A DNA stretch of 64,000 bases from Rutpela maculata. Taxonomy: Eukaryota > Arthropoda > Insecta > Coleoptera > Cerambycidae. Positions 1 to 11,062 of this stretch are shown piece by piece. The notes beneath the pieces are model-generated. The model made no database searches. It was not told the DNA's origin and worked only from the letters and a program-made list of their open reading frames with translations. The stretch is from the NCBI GenBank assembly GCA_936432065.2, contig OW386286.2:4271208-4335207 (forward strand), read 5' to 3'. Made by a program: the position numbers and the translations under genes. The stretch's first letter is position 1, and every line of letters begins with the position of its first letter.

Positions 1-65
1 TTAGGACTGAAAGACAAACGTCTCCAGAATCTGGACTATTTATTGATAGTTTTATTTTGTTTTAG

Positions 66-332
66 GTACTGTGCAGCGAGATAGACAATTTACGTTGGGC
101 ACCGGCAAATAGGACTACGGCACCGGATATAACAAAATACACACGGACAGTTTTAGGAGGCATAGCTTACAATAATAACACGGTGTATGTTGCCAAATAT
201 ATCTTAAATAATTACGTATATATTGGTAGTGTTCATACCGATTTCTATGCATATTATACAAATAACGCCGGCAGTGGTGCTTATACAAGTAGCTTGTATC
301 AGTTACTAATACATGCACTTAATACACAATAA
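66..332 (+). CDS. Last coding exon of a DM9-domain (DUF3421) protein, copy A (5' exons outside window)
   Basis: An open 88-codon exon starts after a polypyrimidine-AG acceptor (TTTTGTTTTAG, AG at 64-65) and ends at TAA 330-332. It is the clear counterpart of the exon at 18289-18549. Both begin VLCS, have an LRW(A/V)P(A/T)N motif, then VLGGIA, NNTVYVAK, NNYVYIGSVHTDFYAYYTN and LLIHA near the C terminus. This pattern (an aromatic-W-x-P turn, then a G-rich strand with YVA and YIG(S/K)V) is typical of a DM9 repeat. DM9 proteins are small secreted or cytosolic beta-rich proteins, some of which bind sugars and are linked to arthropod or mollusc immunity; that role is family knowledge and is not shown here. 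The substitutions between copies cluster in the stretch after LRW and near the C terminus. The first two exons must lie left of the window. Confidence 0.72.
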   Translation, partial: VLCSEIDNLRWAPANRTTAPDITKYTRTVLGGIAYNNNTVYVAKYILNNYVYIGSVHTDFYAYYTNNAGSGAYTSSLYQLLIHALNTQ

Positions 333-467
333 TGAATAATCACAGAGTGGCCCTAATTTAAGAATAAGTAAAGAAAATCTGACAAGATTTACTAGGAAAT
401 TATGCTAAGTTAACACTGTTATATTAGTAAAAATTTAAATTAGGTTAGCATGTAATTTAAGAGAACC

Positions 468-473
468 AATAAA
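468..473 (+). promoter_or_regulatory. Polyadenylation signal of DM9 copy A
   Basis: AATAAA lies 136 bases after the stop codon, within sequence shared with the paralogue's 3' UTR. The same hexamer is conserved at 18693-18698. Confidence 0.5.
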
Positions 474-867
474 GTGTACTTATTTCACAACATTCTATAT
501 TTCTCTTCTCACATCTAATCATCAAAAGTATGATTTTAGTACAATAAAAATAGAACTTTCAATAGGAAAAAATAGCCCCACTTTGAAATTTGGCAGAACT
601 GTTCATGTGTTTATAAGCCATAAAAATACATAAAACATGTTTACCAATCAACCTCATGAAGGGTGGACTTTAGGAGGGCGTTAGGGGAGGCAAAACGGTT
701 TTTCGTAAATAGCAAAATATCTTTAATAGTTATGAGAAAACAGCTTTAATAAAAGTTGTAGCTACGGAAATTTTTGAAGTTCGGGTGGTTTCGAAGATGA
801 CTTGTACATTAACCGTTTGCCATCAATGCCTTTCTTTATTATCTTAATAGTTTCCATTCGTGTAATA

Positions 868-935
868 GCCCAGACGACAGAGAACATTTTATAGTGAAAC
901 TTAGAAAAACTTGCAAAATGGATTCCAGTGGGATA
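868..935 (-). repeat. Fragment of interspersed repeat B
   Basis: The piece CAGACGACAGAGAACATTTT followed by an ATAGTGAAAC block matches 59750-59790 and, inverted, 38050-38095. It is a short relic of a repeat family that recurs at 34496, 37768, 59750 and 61318. Confidence 0.5.
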
Positions 936-1324
936 GGTCAGAGTGAACGGTTGTGCGTCTGAAACTATCCCACTTAAAAACGTAAAAAAACCCGGTAAAT
1001 TGCGTTAAATTTGATAAAGCTTCGGTGAATTGTAGCTTAAGAAATTTGAATTAAATTGATGTGTCATAACAAAAGAACAAAGTTGAAATATAATTAATAT
1101 TTTAAAATAACTAATACAGAGTTATTTAATGGCAATCAGTGTGGTGCATAAAGAAACGAGCTTAAAGAAACGAATATATAAACACAATCCAAACCCAGGC
1201 ATATAAGAGATAAGTACATCTTAGTTTATTTATGTCTTAATGACTACAAGTGTCTGCCCCATAAAACCATTGAAATGTTTAGGTTCAGACCCTTCAAAAA
1301 TCGACATCTGTCAGTAAATTATTG

Positions 1325-1640
1325 AAACATGGCCAAATAAATTGTTTTTAATCATTATAAAAATATTCAAATGAATTTAATTTAAATTATATCCGAAATA
1401 ATCAATAACGTATCGTAAAATATGGTCATATACATTTCTTTCTCACAAATAATTCTTTTTTTCATAATTATTAAAAATATTTAAACGAATTTAATATAAA
1501 TGAAATCCGCAATAATCAAATGCATTACTCTTAAAGTAGGGACAGAACAATTTCTTACGTAAATTTTCAAGTGAGGTTTTTATAATTATTAAAAGTACTC
1601 AAACGAATTTAATTTGGCTTAAACCTGAAATAATCACTGA
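1325..1640. repeat. Three-unit tandem repeat, period about 115 bp
   Basis: Three diverged units share a core reading AAA-TATT-CAAA-GAATTTAAT followed about 15 bases later by CC(G/T)(A/C)AATAATCA. The cores begin near 1361, 1475 and 1592, giving a period of 114-117 bp. There is no coding potential. Confidence 0.6.
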
Positions 1641-1857
1641 GACATTGTTGATATACGGCGTCAAAATTGAATTCTCAGATACTCACAGCACTTCAACGGA
1701 GGTATGCGTGGTGCAGGCTTCTTTCAGAAAAATGGTATTTTCTAAGAAAACATACACATACGCCGATGATCTCCTAATCGCCGCAGGACCAGGTGCGTAC
1801 GCAGGGGGGCAAGGGGGCCAACTGACCTCCCAGGCGTGGCGTGGTTTAAGAAGTTTG

Positions 1858-2151
1858 GGATAGTGACAATTATTTCGTATCTGTTTTTGCATACGAAATA
1901 TTAGTTTAACTTCGTTTTTAAGCATATGATAAAAAAAAATGTGAGGTTTTAAGTTCCACTGTGCTGTTATGTGTTTATTTGGTTCCCCCTGGTTGCTCTC
2001 CCCCCATGCGCGACACGGTTGAGAATTTTTGGGATAGTGACAATCATTTCATATCTGTTTTTACATACCAAATGTTAACTTCGTCTTTACGCATATACCA
2101 AAAAGAAAAGTGAGGATTTAAGTTCCACTGTGCTGTGTTGTGTTTATTTGA
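1858..2151 (+). repeat. Direct repeat, two copies about 173 bp apart
   Basis: GGGATAGTGACAAT starts copies at about 1858 and 2031. Each runs about 120 bp through TTCGTATCTG, an A-rich stretch, and TTCCACTGTGCTGT followed by TGTTTATTTG. The second copy has small deletions. The spacer holds a C-rich stretch. Confidence 0.65.
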
Positions 2152-2159
2152 CGAAAAAA

Positions 2160-2760
2160 AGTAAAATTAAAAATTGAAGATCTCGCGGAAGCGCATAATC
2201 TGGTTAGGGGGATGAGATTTTTTTGAGGTAGGTGAAATAGATAAGAATTGATGGAGCCGGAGGGTTGGGCCAATTAGGGGAGGGGAGGGAGGTAGGAAAA
2301 GGAAAATTATTCAACCCCCCTCGAACTTTTTTCCCTGTCGTGCGATTTTCAAAAACCAAAATGGAATTCGTTCGTTATTACATCTAATATTTGACTGAAT
2401 TATTATTTTTATTTTTTTCAAATAAACAAACTTGTGGGAGGGGGAAAAAACTTTCGCATTTTCTTTAAATGCGTTTTTGAGTACGAAGGAAAGGTCTCAG
2501 AAGAGAATTTTTTTTTAATCTTTAATTTAAAAAAAATTATCGCAATCCAAGCAATAGGAAGGGAGGGAGGGGGCATAATGCATTTGCGGGAATAAAGCGA
2601 TAATTTTTTAAAGGGTTACGGAAAAGGGATAGGGACTTCGGAGCTTAATATTCGGATATATGAATCATTTTCCCATTTTAATATTTTATCAGTCTACCCT
2701 CCATCAAATATTAAACTTATTATAAATAATTATTTAACACAGTCACGAGTTTTCGCAAGA
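2160..2760. other. No gene seen; low-complexity non-coding DNA
   Basis: AT-rich sequence with G-rich and A-rich runs. I see no long open frame and no match to other parts of the window. Confidence 0.5.
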
Positions 2761-2764
2761 AGCG

Positions 2765-2905
2765 AGAGAAGCTAATTTCTCAAAAAAAAATTGGCATTAG
2801 CCACCTCCATTACTACCTCCACCCCATAATAAAAGGGGGTGAAAAAAAAATGTGATTTAGTATGTGTACAAGAACCAAAGGCCTCAATTTTTTTTTACTT
2901 CATTC
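2765..2905 (+). mobile_element. Helentron-like element, family 1, internal fragment
   Basis: The sequence from the GAGAAGCTAA word through the CACCCCC-rich stretch, the GTGATTTAGT word and CAAGAACCAAAGGCCTCAA matches the middle of the full copy at 6505-7220, and is nearly identical to 4185-4327. Confidence 0.65.
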
Positions 2906-2907
2906 AG

Positions 2908-3687
2908 TTTTAACCCTAACATTATCCAATTTCCAAAGTAATTTTTCGCGCTGAATTCGAATCTGGCCTCAGAATTGGCCCATCATGTCAGGATTTTGAA
3001 ATATTTTAAGTTACTTAAAAAATGACTTTTTGGCAAATTTTGAGGTTATGTATAGGATTCAAAAAAATTTTCAATTTATTTCTAATAAATACATCATTTA
3101 ATCCTCCTCTTTAAAATAAGCTTTCGAATGGTCATCTACGATGAAATAATTTTTTCACCCCCTTTATAATGGGGTGGGGGGTAGTATTGAGGGTGGCTAA
3201 TGCTAAAATTTTTTTTGAGACAATTGCTTCTCTTGTATATACTAAATACCAATTTTATGGACTCTTACCTGCTTGATTTACCTATTTACCCCCATTTACC
3301 CCAATTTACCCCATAACCATTCAACGGAATAAGATGAAAATATAACCTAGTTCCAGATCTCGTTAAAATACATATGTGTACCAAATTTCAAGTCGATATC
3401 TTAAACGGTTCCAGAGTAATCCTGCGCACAAAAAAGTTACAGACAGACCGACAGACATTTTTTTTGCTCAAACCTAAAATCTCGACGTTTCATGACATTC
3501 TAAGCCTATCTGAACAATAAAATTTTTTAAAAAATTTTTGTCGTTTCTACTTCCACTGGATGTGGAAGTAATATCTGCGATTTTTAGGTTAGGTTAATCC
3601 AAAGCCACTTTGCCGCAGCACTACTCTAAAGTACAATGTCTTAAGAATATTTGCCATTTTTTTAATTTAATATTTTTTCCCACTGTG
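2908..3687 (+). repeat. Composite repeat E, copy 1 (contains an inverted family-1 Helentron-like piece)
   Basis: The unit runs from an AACCCTAACATTATCCAATT start, through GCGCTGAAT and GGCCCATCATGTCAGG, into a reverse family-1 Helentron-like piece (about 3150-3575). It then reads GGTTAGGTTAA-CCAAAGCCAC and ends at the palindrome centre CCCACTGTG (3679-3687). It is repeated directly at 4835-5592 and inverted at 3688-4327. Confidence 0.7.
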
Positions 3688-4329
3688 CACAGTGGGAAAA
3701 ATATGCCCTTTTTTGGACAAAAATCTGCCGACAGTAGAGATTCCAATCAAATTAAATTTTAAGAAAAGGCAAATACCTTTAAGACATTGTACTTTAGAGT
3801 AGTGATGCGGCAAAGTAGCTTTGGATTAACCTAACTTAAAAATCGCAGATATTACTTCCACATCCGCTGGAAGTATAGAAACGACAAAAAAATTTAAAAA
3901 AAATTTATTGTTCAAATGGGCTTAAAATGTCATGAAATGTCGAGATTTTAAGTTTGAGCAGAAAAAAAAGTCTGTCTGTCGGTCTGTCTGTAACTTTTTT
4001 GTGCGCACGATTACTCTGGAACCGTTCAAGATATCGAAATTTGGTACACTCATGTATTTTAATGAGATCTGGAACTAGATTATATTTTCATCTTATTCCG
4101 TTGAAGGGTTGGGGGAAAAATTGGGATAAATGGGGGTAAATAGGTAAATCAAGCAGGTAAGAGTCCATGAAATTGGTATTTAGTATATACAAGGGAAGCT
4201 AATGTCTTGGTAAAAAAATTGGCGTTAGCCACCCCCATTACTACCCCCGCATTATAAAAGGGGGTGAAAGAAAATTGTGATTTAGTATGTGTACAAGAAC
4301 CAAAGGCCTCAATTTTTTTTTACTTCATT
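3688..4329 (-). repeat. Composite repeat E, copy 2 (inverted arm of a palindrome centred at 3687/3688)
   Basis: This is the reverse complement of copy 1 from CACAGTGGG outward, with the family-1 stem-loop ACTTCCACATCC-GCTGGAAGT near 3869. It keeps about 50 bases (ATCTGCCGACAGTAGAGATT region) deleted from copy 1 next to the centre and retained in copy 3. It lacks the AACCCTAAC block. Confidence 0.7.
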
Positions 4330-4834
4330 TTACTTATTTTACGTTTACCTTCTTGGTCGAGAGTCACAAACAAAGGAAGTAGTGTTCATGTAAATTGGAT
4401 AATAATTTCATTTTTATGGGATCATAAGTTTAATTGCTTAAGTTTCTTGAATCATTTTTATGATTTATTTATGAACCATAACCCTTTTAAGGAGTTAAAG
4501 TAGGAGTTGAAGGTTTAAGGTGGTGAAAATTCGAGATTCAAGTGAAATAACATTTAAGTGATCAAACGTTGTTCTTCAGGGTTTTTCGATGCTGATCTCA
4601 TCTTTAATCTTACTCGCATCCTATCAATCCTTCAAAGGAATGAAAACATAAAAATTACGATATTCCAAATACTCGTCACTAGTTGCGTTTAAACTTGTAA
4701 ATATTATTTTATTGACAGGTAAAAATAAAGATAGTTTTTTATCCACATGACTTTATTCCTATGCATTCAGACTAACCTAATTAACAGCTTTAAACCTATA
4801 AGTGAAAAATTGTATGTATTAAATAACATAAACC
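4330..4834. other. No gene seen between E copies
   Basis: About 500 bases of AT-rich sequence. A 79-codon open frame at 4264-4503 starts inside the Helentron-like repeat and shows no domain, so I do not call it a gene. Confidence 0.45.
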
Positions 4835-5592
4835 TAAAAGTTTTAAATCTAACATTATCCAATTTCCTAAATTTTTCGCGCTGAATCCGAATCTGGCCCT
4901 AGAATTGGCCCATCATGTCAGGAATTTGAAATATTTTAGGTTAAGTACTTAAAAAATGACTTTTCGCAACTTTTGAGGTTATGTATAGGATTCAAAAAAA
5001 TTTTCAACTTATTTCTACTTAATCCTCCTCTTTAAAATAAGCTTTCGAATGGTCATCTACGACGAAATAATTTTTTTTCATCTATTTCATAGCTTCTCTT
5101 GTATATACTAAATACCAATTTTATGGACTCTTACCTGATTGATTTACTTATTTACTCCCATTTGCCCCAATTTGCCCCTTCCATGGAATAAGATGAAAAT
5201 ATAATCTAGTTCCAGATCTCGTTAAAATGCATATGTGTACCAAATTTCAAGTTGATATCTTAAACGGTTCCAGAGTAATCGTGCGCACAAGAAAGTTAGA
5301 CAGACCGACAGACAGACATGTTTTTTTTTTTGCTCAAACTTAAAATCTCGACGTTTTATGATATTCTAAGCCTATTTGAACAATACATTTTTTTATCGTT
5401 TCTATACTTCCATTGGATCTGGAAATAATATCTGCAATTTTTAGGTTAGGTTAACCCAAAGCCACTTTGCCGCAGCACTACTCTAAAGTACAATGTCTTA
5501 AAGGTATTTGCCATTTTTTTAATTTAATTTGATTGAAATCTCTACTCTCGGCAGATTTTTGTCCAAAAAAGGGCATATTTTTCCCACTTTGC
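4835..5592 (+). repeat. Composite repeat E, copy 3
   Basis: Direct repeat of 2908-3687, including the Helentron-like insert at the same junction (ATCTGC-ATTTTTAGGTTAGG). It ends with GGGCATATTTTTCCCACT at 5592. Since all copies share the insert boundary, the insertion came before amplification. Confidence 0.7.
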
Positions 5593-5624
5593 GGCGCCGG
5601 CGGTGCCGTGCTTAAAAAAATTAT

Positions 5625-5868
5625 TTCGTAATTCGACAATTTCTTCTATATCAATGAAAAAATTCTTTGATGGGATTTTAGAGAAAACTTGATAGAATGA
5701 TACCAGACTATTGAAATCAACAAAAAAAAAATTTTTTTTTTTTGATTTTCGCAAGAGAAATTTTTCTTTTCCTTTTTTAATTTTCAATAAAGATGTCTTT
5801 AAAAACCCATCAAGAAATTTGTTGAATCGGTTCAGGAATGTAGGAGAAATTGTCGAATTACGTTCACT
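5625..5868. repeat. Small foldback element
   Basis: The ends CGTAATTCGACAATTTCT (from about 5628) and GAGAAATTGTCGAATTACG (to about 5867) are inverted repeats, and further complementary stretches flank an A/T-rich centre near 5730. The right arm (GGTTCAGGAATGTAGGAG) recurs at about 47480. Confidence 0.55.
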
Positions 5869-5869
5869 G

Positions 5870-6500
5870 CTCACCTTGAGGGCTAGCAGAGTGGATAACA
5901 TTATTAACACCTTACCTTTCCATTAATGTCTTCACATCACCAACTGAGTACCTATATTTAAACACAAAATTACCTGATTTCAGTACTCAGTTCTTGCCAG
6001 TTTGACAATTTCACAAATAAAACAAATCAAAACTTAAATTGGGGGGTTTTCAGAGAAAATGACATTGTTTACGGTACTGATAAGATATATTATGCGGTAC
6101 GTTTTAGATGTAAGTAAATATTGCGTTTTGAATATTATTCATATATAAATATTACGACTATGAAAATACTGCTAATAGAAGATTAAAAGATTTTGCAGGA
6201 TATAACAATTATTGTGGTAATATAACTGTGTCTACATATATTCCTGGAAATATTATAAAATGCAATAATAATAATAATATCAATTGCACAAAAAAAATGT
6301 CTTTACAAAAATTGTGTCGATTTTAGTAAGCTACAAAATGCTCTAAAGACATTTGAAATCCATGGACCATTTTAACGGAGAATCTCGAAAATACAAAATA
6401 TGTCTAAGTCAGGTATCTAATTTCGTTATTTGAAGAGATACGAAAAATCTTTTAAAACGAAATTTTTTGTCAAATAGAATCTTTTAACGAGCTATCATCT
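5870..6500. other. No gene seen; non-coding AT-rich DNA
   Basis: No long open frame, RNA-like structure or repeat match was recognised here. Confidence 0.4.
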
Positions 6501-6504
6501 AAAT

Positions 6505-7220
6505 TACTTCCACGTCCAGTGGAAGTATAGTAACGACAAAAAAATTTTTAAAAATTTTTATTGTCCAAATAGACTTAAAATGTCATGAAACGTCGAGATT
6601 TTAAGTTTGAGCGAAAAAAAAATTTCTGTCTGTCTGTCGGTCTGTCTGTCGGTCTGTCGGTCTGTCTGTAACTTTTTTTTGTGCGCACGTTTACTCTGGA
6701 ACCGTTTAAGATATTGACTTGAAATTTGGTACACATATGTACTTTATCGAGATCTAGAACTAGATTATATTTTCATCTTGTTCCGTCGAAGGGTTGGGGG
6801 GTAAATTGGGGTAAATTTGGGGTAAATCAAGCAGGTAATACCATAAAATTGGTATTTAGTATATACAAGAGAAGCTAAGGTCTCAAAAAAAATTTTGGCA
6901 TTAGCCACCCCCATTACCACCCCCACCCCCTTATTAAAGGGGATGAAAAAAATTGTGATTTAGTGTATGTACAGGAACCAGAAACCTCAAAATATATTTT
7001 TACTTCATCCAGCCCCCACTATCACCCCTCTATCACCACCCCCCACCCCACTACCGATGTGGGGTATCGTTTTATGGGTTTTTGGGGTAGAGGATTTCAA
7101 ATATTATATTATTAAAGTTCCATAAACAATTATTTTCACATACAAAGTTTTTTCGTTGTGAGTGACTTGGATAGATAATCTGGATGTGGAAGTAGTGATT
7201 CCTTGGGCAGCGGTTTTTTT
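6505..7220 (+). mobile_element. Helentron-like non-autonomous element (HINE/DINE type), family 1, near full length
   Basis: The left end is a stem-loop of the type ACTTCCAC-loop-GTGGAAGT (here ACTTCCACGTCCAGTGGAAGT, one stem mismatch; 6506-6526). About 100 bases on is a (GTCT/GTCG)n microsatellite (6626-6670). The interior has CACCCCC-rich and GGTATTTAGTATATAC words. The right end reads CTGGATGTGGAAGTAGTGAT then CCTTGGGCAGCGGTTTTTTT. The 14-mer near the right end is the reverse complement of the consensus left end, so the inverted repeat is asymmetric: terminal on the left, about 30 bases inside on the right. Such structure, with no coding capacity and a GTCY-like repeat, is known for Helentron-derived elements. 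The right end cuts into the transposase pseudogene that begins at 7221. Confidence 0.72.
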
Positions 7221-7965
7221 ATTCGCTCTCTTAAATCTTCTAAAGTGTTAATTGAAGTTTTATACGCCAGGGTTTTAAGATGACTCCATAAAAAGAAATC
7301 CAAATTATTGAGATCGGGGGATCTTGCTGGTCATTGCTGAGGTCCTCCGCTACCTATTCAAGAATTAGAATAAACCACGTATAAATGGTTGTGAACAATT
7401 ACACCGAAACGAACAGGACCTCCATCGTGCATGTACCACATTTGATTCTTTAACGTAATTGGTACATCTTCAAGCAACACAGGTAGTTCTTCTTTGAGAA
7501 AACGCAGGTAAGACCGTTCATTAAGGAATCTTGGTAGAGAAAAAGGGCCTATAAGAGTTTTACCAATAATTCCTACCAATACATTAGCCGAACATTGGTC
7601 TTGGAAATTATGGCATGGTTTTCGTCCACCCACACATGTTTATTATGGAAATTTTGAATAGTATTCCTAGAAATATTTGCTTTGTTTGTGAACATTACTT
7701 GTGACTCAAACTGCGGAATTAGTGTAATGTTCTGAAGGTACTACTGACAGAAGTTCACACGCTGTGGAAAATCCCTGGGAAGTAATGCCTGTACTCTTAG
7801 AATATAGTAAGGATACAACAAAAAATCAACCAAAGTTCGACAAACAATTTGATGACCAATATTCAGAACTCTAGAAATCTTCCTCGTCCTCGTCTCATGA
7901 TGTTCGTCGATTTTCTGCAGCGCTGCTTCCTCAATCTCGGGTGTTCTGACCGTTCGAGGTCTATC
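7221..7965 (-). pseudogene. Mariner-like (IS630/Tc1/mariner superfamily) transposase pseudogene
   Basis: Read on the minus strand, the frames give RPRTVRTPEIEE, a helix-turn-helix-like stretch ending IGHQIVCRTLVDFLLYPYY, RVQALLPRDFP, NFHNKHVWVDENH, IGKTLIGPFSLPRFLN, LRFLKEELPVLLEDVP, MWYMHDGGPVRF and PARSPDLNNLDFFLWSHLKT. These are landmarks of the mariner-like transposases common in insects. The enzyme would cut and rejoin DNA with a DD(D/E) triad. The middle (MHDGG) and last (SPDLN) aspartates are present. The first position reads FTNKA where FTDE is expected. In-frame stops follow NFC-Q and replace the W before PARS. The 5' end is cut by the LINE at 7966 and the 3' end by the Helentron-like element at 7220. 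It is dead. Confidence 0.8.
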
Positions 7966-9690
7966 TATTATATTTTCCTGATAAATGGAAGCAAGTCTTA
8001 GTTACACCCCTTCCAAAAATTAGTGATCCCTCCGAACTCAAACACCCAAGACCGATCAGTATACTTCCGAAATTATTTGAAAAAATCTTGAACACACAAT
8101 TAAGAGAATTTATTACTGTTAATAATATATTACCAGATATCCAATCAGATTTCAGGTCAGGATATAGCTGTACCACAGCTCTGTTGCAGATGACTGGTGA
8201 CATTCTGGAGTCAAGTGATAAAGGATTAATGACAGCCTTGGTTCTGTTAGACTTCTCGAAAGTCTTTGCCACCTTGAACCACAATGTTCTTTTTGCCATT
8301 CTGCACTATATAGGTTTCGGGGTAGATGCCGTTAATTTAATTAAAAGTTACCTTACAGATCGATCGCAGAGAGTAAAGCTTGGGGGAGTTACATCAAAAC
8401 CATTGCCCGTTGCCGTTGGTGTACCGCAAGGCTCAATATTGGGCCCTTTGTTGTTTACCTTATATACAAGTGTCTTTATTCACCATATAAAATATTGTAA
8501 AGCACACATGCATGCGAACGGCCTTCAGTTAATTTATAGCTTTTCTGCTTCTCAGATCCACGAGGCAGTACACAAAATTAATTTCGATCTTAGTACCATA
8601 GCTGACTTAACTAGTCAACATCATTTGCATATAAATCCCTTAAAATCTATGGTGTTGCTGTTTGGTAGTAAAACTAAATGTAGTATGATCGAGAATCAAC
8701 TACAAATTAAAATTGGTTACTCGCCTATTCCGTTAGTCAAAAGTGCTGGAAATTTAGGTCTAACTATGGATGCAACATTTAGATACCGTGAACATATTTC
8801 TAAGTGTCTACAGCAAGCCTATTTAAAGCTAAAATTGTTATATCCCCATCGCTCATACCTAAACAAAAAATTAAAAATTCTTTTATGTGAGACCCTAGTA
8901 TTGTCAAATTTTAATTATTGCTCTCAAGTTTTCTCGCCATGCATTGATTCTATCACTTTGCAGAAAATTCAGAAGGTACAAATCTCATGCTTGAGATACA
9001 TTTTTGGCATCCGAAAGTTCCAACATATATCACATAAATTAAAGGACTGTAACTGGCTTAACATAACTAATAGATTTTCTCTCCATTTGACTTGTCTATT
9101 TAATAAAGTCATTAAATCCAAACAACCTTCCTACCTCTATAAAAAAATAATATTTCGAGGCGACGCTCACAATTTAAATATAAGGAATAAAAATCTGATC
9201 ACACCTCCAAAGTACAGGTCTTCTCTTTTTAAAAGGAGTTTCACTTAAAATATTTTTAAAATCTATAACAATCTCCCTCCACATTTGCAAATTGAAAAAA
9301 ATGATTTCTGACTAAGCAAGATTTTGTTAAATACACAGATATACAACTAAAGTATTAAATTGTTAGCCATAATGGCCTTAAGCGGAGACAAACTTCTGTC
9401 ATAAGTACTTGTCACATTGCAAAATGACCGCAAGTATTCTAAAGTAACTTTTTCTCTTTTTTTTTCTTTTTTGTTGTTTTGCAATGCCTTATTATTGTAT
9501 TTTTTTTCAGTGATTTAATTAATGTTTTTATAATTATATTGATTAAATTGAACTCATATTGTTAAAATAGGTAATTTATATTGTTTATTTTGTAATTTAT
9601 ATTTACGGGTTAAGTGTAAGAGCAGACGGTATAATTCACCTTATTTACTGAAATATTCGAATACAAACAGCGAAAAAATAAAATAAATTC
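7966..9690 (+). pseudogene. Jockey-like non-LTR retrotransposon (LINE), reverse-transcriptase pseudogene with 3' tail
   Basis: The frame starts within the reverse-transcriptase domain (FPDKWKQVLVTPLPKI, then RPISILPKLFEKIL) and stays open to 9248. Landmarks in order are QSDFRSGYSCTTALL, LLDFSKVFATLNH (motif A), GVPQGSILGPLLF (motif B), and a motif C that should read YADD but reads HANG (codons near 8515). So both catalytic aspartates of motif C are lost. After the stop at 9246-9248 the same frame continues with IYNNLPPHLQIEKNDF, typical of LINE C termini, to a second stop at about 9309. A T-rich 3' UTR runs to about 9690 and ends in CAAA/AATAAA-rich sequence. The endonuclease part is missing: 5' truncated, as is common for LINEs, and joined to the mariner-like remnant. 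Confidence 0.8.
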
Positions 9691-9854
9691 AATGAAACAC
9701 TAAAAACCGAAGAAATAATACGATGAGATGATTTTGAACACCAACAACTTAGTTTATGTCAACAAATCATTTTCAAAACAATTTGAAAATGATGCTTGTA
9801 AAAGCGTCATTTATTCCACGATAACTAGATTTATAATCCAGGTGTTTTAGTTGT

Positions 9855-10556
9855 AAAAAACCGCTGCCCAAGGAATCACTACTTCCGCATCCAGATTTTT
9901 TATCTAAGTCACTCACAACGAAAAAATTTTTTATGTGGAAATAATTGTTTATGGAACTTGAATAATATAATATTTGAAATCCTGTACCACAAAAACCCAT
10001 AAAACGATACCCCACATCGGTAGCGTGGTGGGGGTGGTGATAGGGGGTGGTAGTGGGGGTGGATGAAGTAAAAAAACATTTTGAGGTTTCTGGTTCTTGT
10101 ACACACCTTAAATCACAATTTTTTTTCATCCCCTTTAATAATGGGGTGGGGGTGGTAATGGGGGTGGCTAATGGCAACATTTTTTTTGAGACCTCAGCTT
10201 CTCTTGTATATACTAAATACCAATTTTATGGACTCTTACCTGCTTGATTTACCCATTTTCCCCAAATTTACCCCAATTTACCCCCCAACCCTTCGACGGA
10301 ACAAGATGAAAATATAATCTAGTTCTAGATCTCATTAAAGTACATATGTGTACCAAATTTCAAGTCAATATCTCAAATGGTTCCAGAGTAAACGTGCGCA
10401 CAAAAAAAAGTTACAGACAGACCGACAGACAGACAGACAGACAGAGTTTTTTTTTCGTTCAAACTTAAAATCTCGACGTTTCGTGACATTCTAAGCCTAT
10501 TTGAACAATAAAAATTTTAAAAAAATTTTTTGTCGTTACTATACTGGACGTGGAAG
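9855..10556 (-). mobile_element. Helentron-like element, family 1, near full length, reverse
   Basis: It reads AAAAAACCGCTGCCCAAGG at the left, the reversed GACAGACCGACAGACAGACA microsatellite near 10425-10446, and ends ATACTGGACGTGGAAG. The terminal stem-loop has lost one strand of its stem (ACTTCC missing), so the 3' hairpin is broken. Confidence 0.72.
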
Positions 10557-10557
10557 G

Positions 10558-11062
10558 GATTGCAAAAAAGCTTACGATGCCCAGTTATTTTAGAAACAGT
10601 ATGTAACTGCATTAGTGTCGATGCGATGCTCAAAAACTACCCCCTTAGAGTGGCGGAAACCACCCCTAAATTTAAATTGCAGTTGCTTGGATGACTCCTA
10701 AAAATAATTCTCTGAAAATATTATTACTTATTTATATGGCCTCTAAAAAGGATCGTCTAAAAATTCAGAAAAAACATCTATATAATTTTCTGACTATTTA
10801 GTTTTTTGACCAGCCGGTAGGTGGCGCATTGACAACCGTATACGAGTGTTGAATGCGGATTAAGTATACGTCAAGTTGGGCTCTTTATTAGGGCGTTCAT
10901 TGTTTCTGTTATTACCTTTTTTTCCCCAATTATCCTTGCAATTTTAATCTAGGGGTGGTTTCCGCCACTCTATGGGGGTAGATTTAGAGCATCGCATCGG
11001 AACTAATGCAGTTACTCACTCTTTCCAAAAAAAACTGCGCATCGTAACCTTTTTTTACAATC
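10558..11062. mobile_element. MITE with inverted repeats of about 125 bp
   Basis: The left arm begins GATTGCAAAAAAGCTTACG and includes GAGTGGCGGAAACCACCCCT. The right arm (to 11062) is its reverse complement with scattered changes, ending GTAACCTTTTTTTACAATC. The 250-base centre is unique and non-coding. The total is 505 bp. Target-site duplication could not be read because the left side abuts the truncated Helentron-like end. Confidence 0.75.

Larger units (their letters stand above)
1..870 (+). repeat. Segmental duplication, left copy (DM9 last exon and 3' flank)
   Basis: This block aligns with 18237-19063 in the same orientation. It covers the end of the intron, the exon, the 3' UTR and about 350 bases beyond the AATAAA. 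Similarity stops near the words TTCCATTC and TGTAA (about 870 and 19063). The spacing implies a tandem duplication unit of roughly 18 kb. Confidence 0.8.

Noticed and set aside
1690..1800. TYADDLLIAA in an open frame, like a reverse-transcriptase motif
   Set aside because: The flanking residues do not continue as a reverse transcriptase in either direction; likely chance or too small a relic to name.
10047..10247. Open frames of 60-135 codons inside family-1 elements, such as 9773-10180 and 42504-42795
   Set aside because: The same frames recur in every copy with stops and shifts, follow the repeat sequence and show no protein motif.
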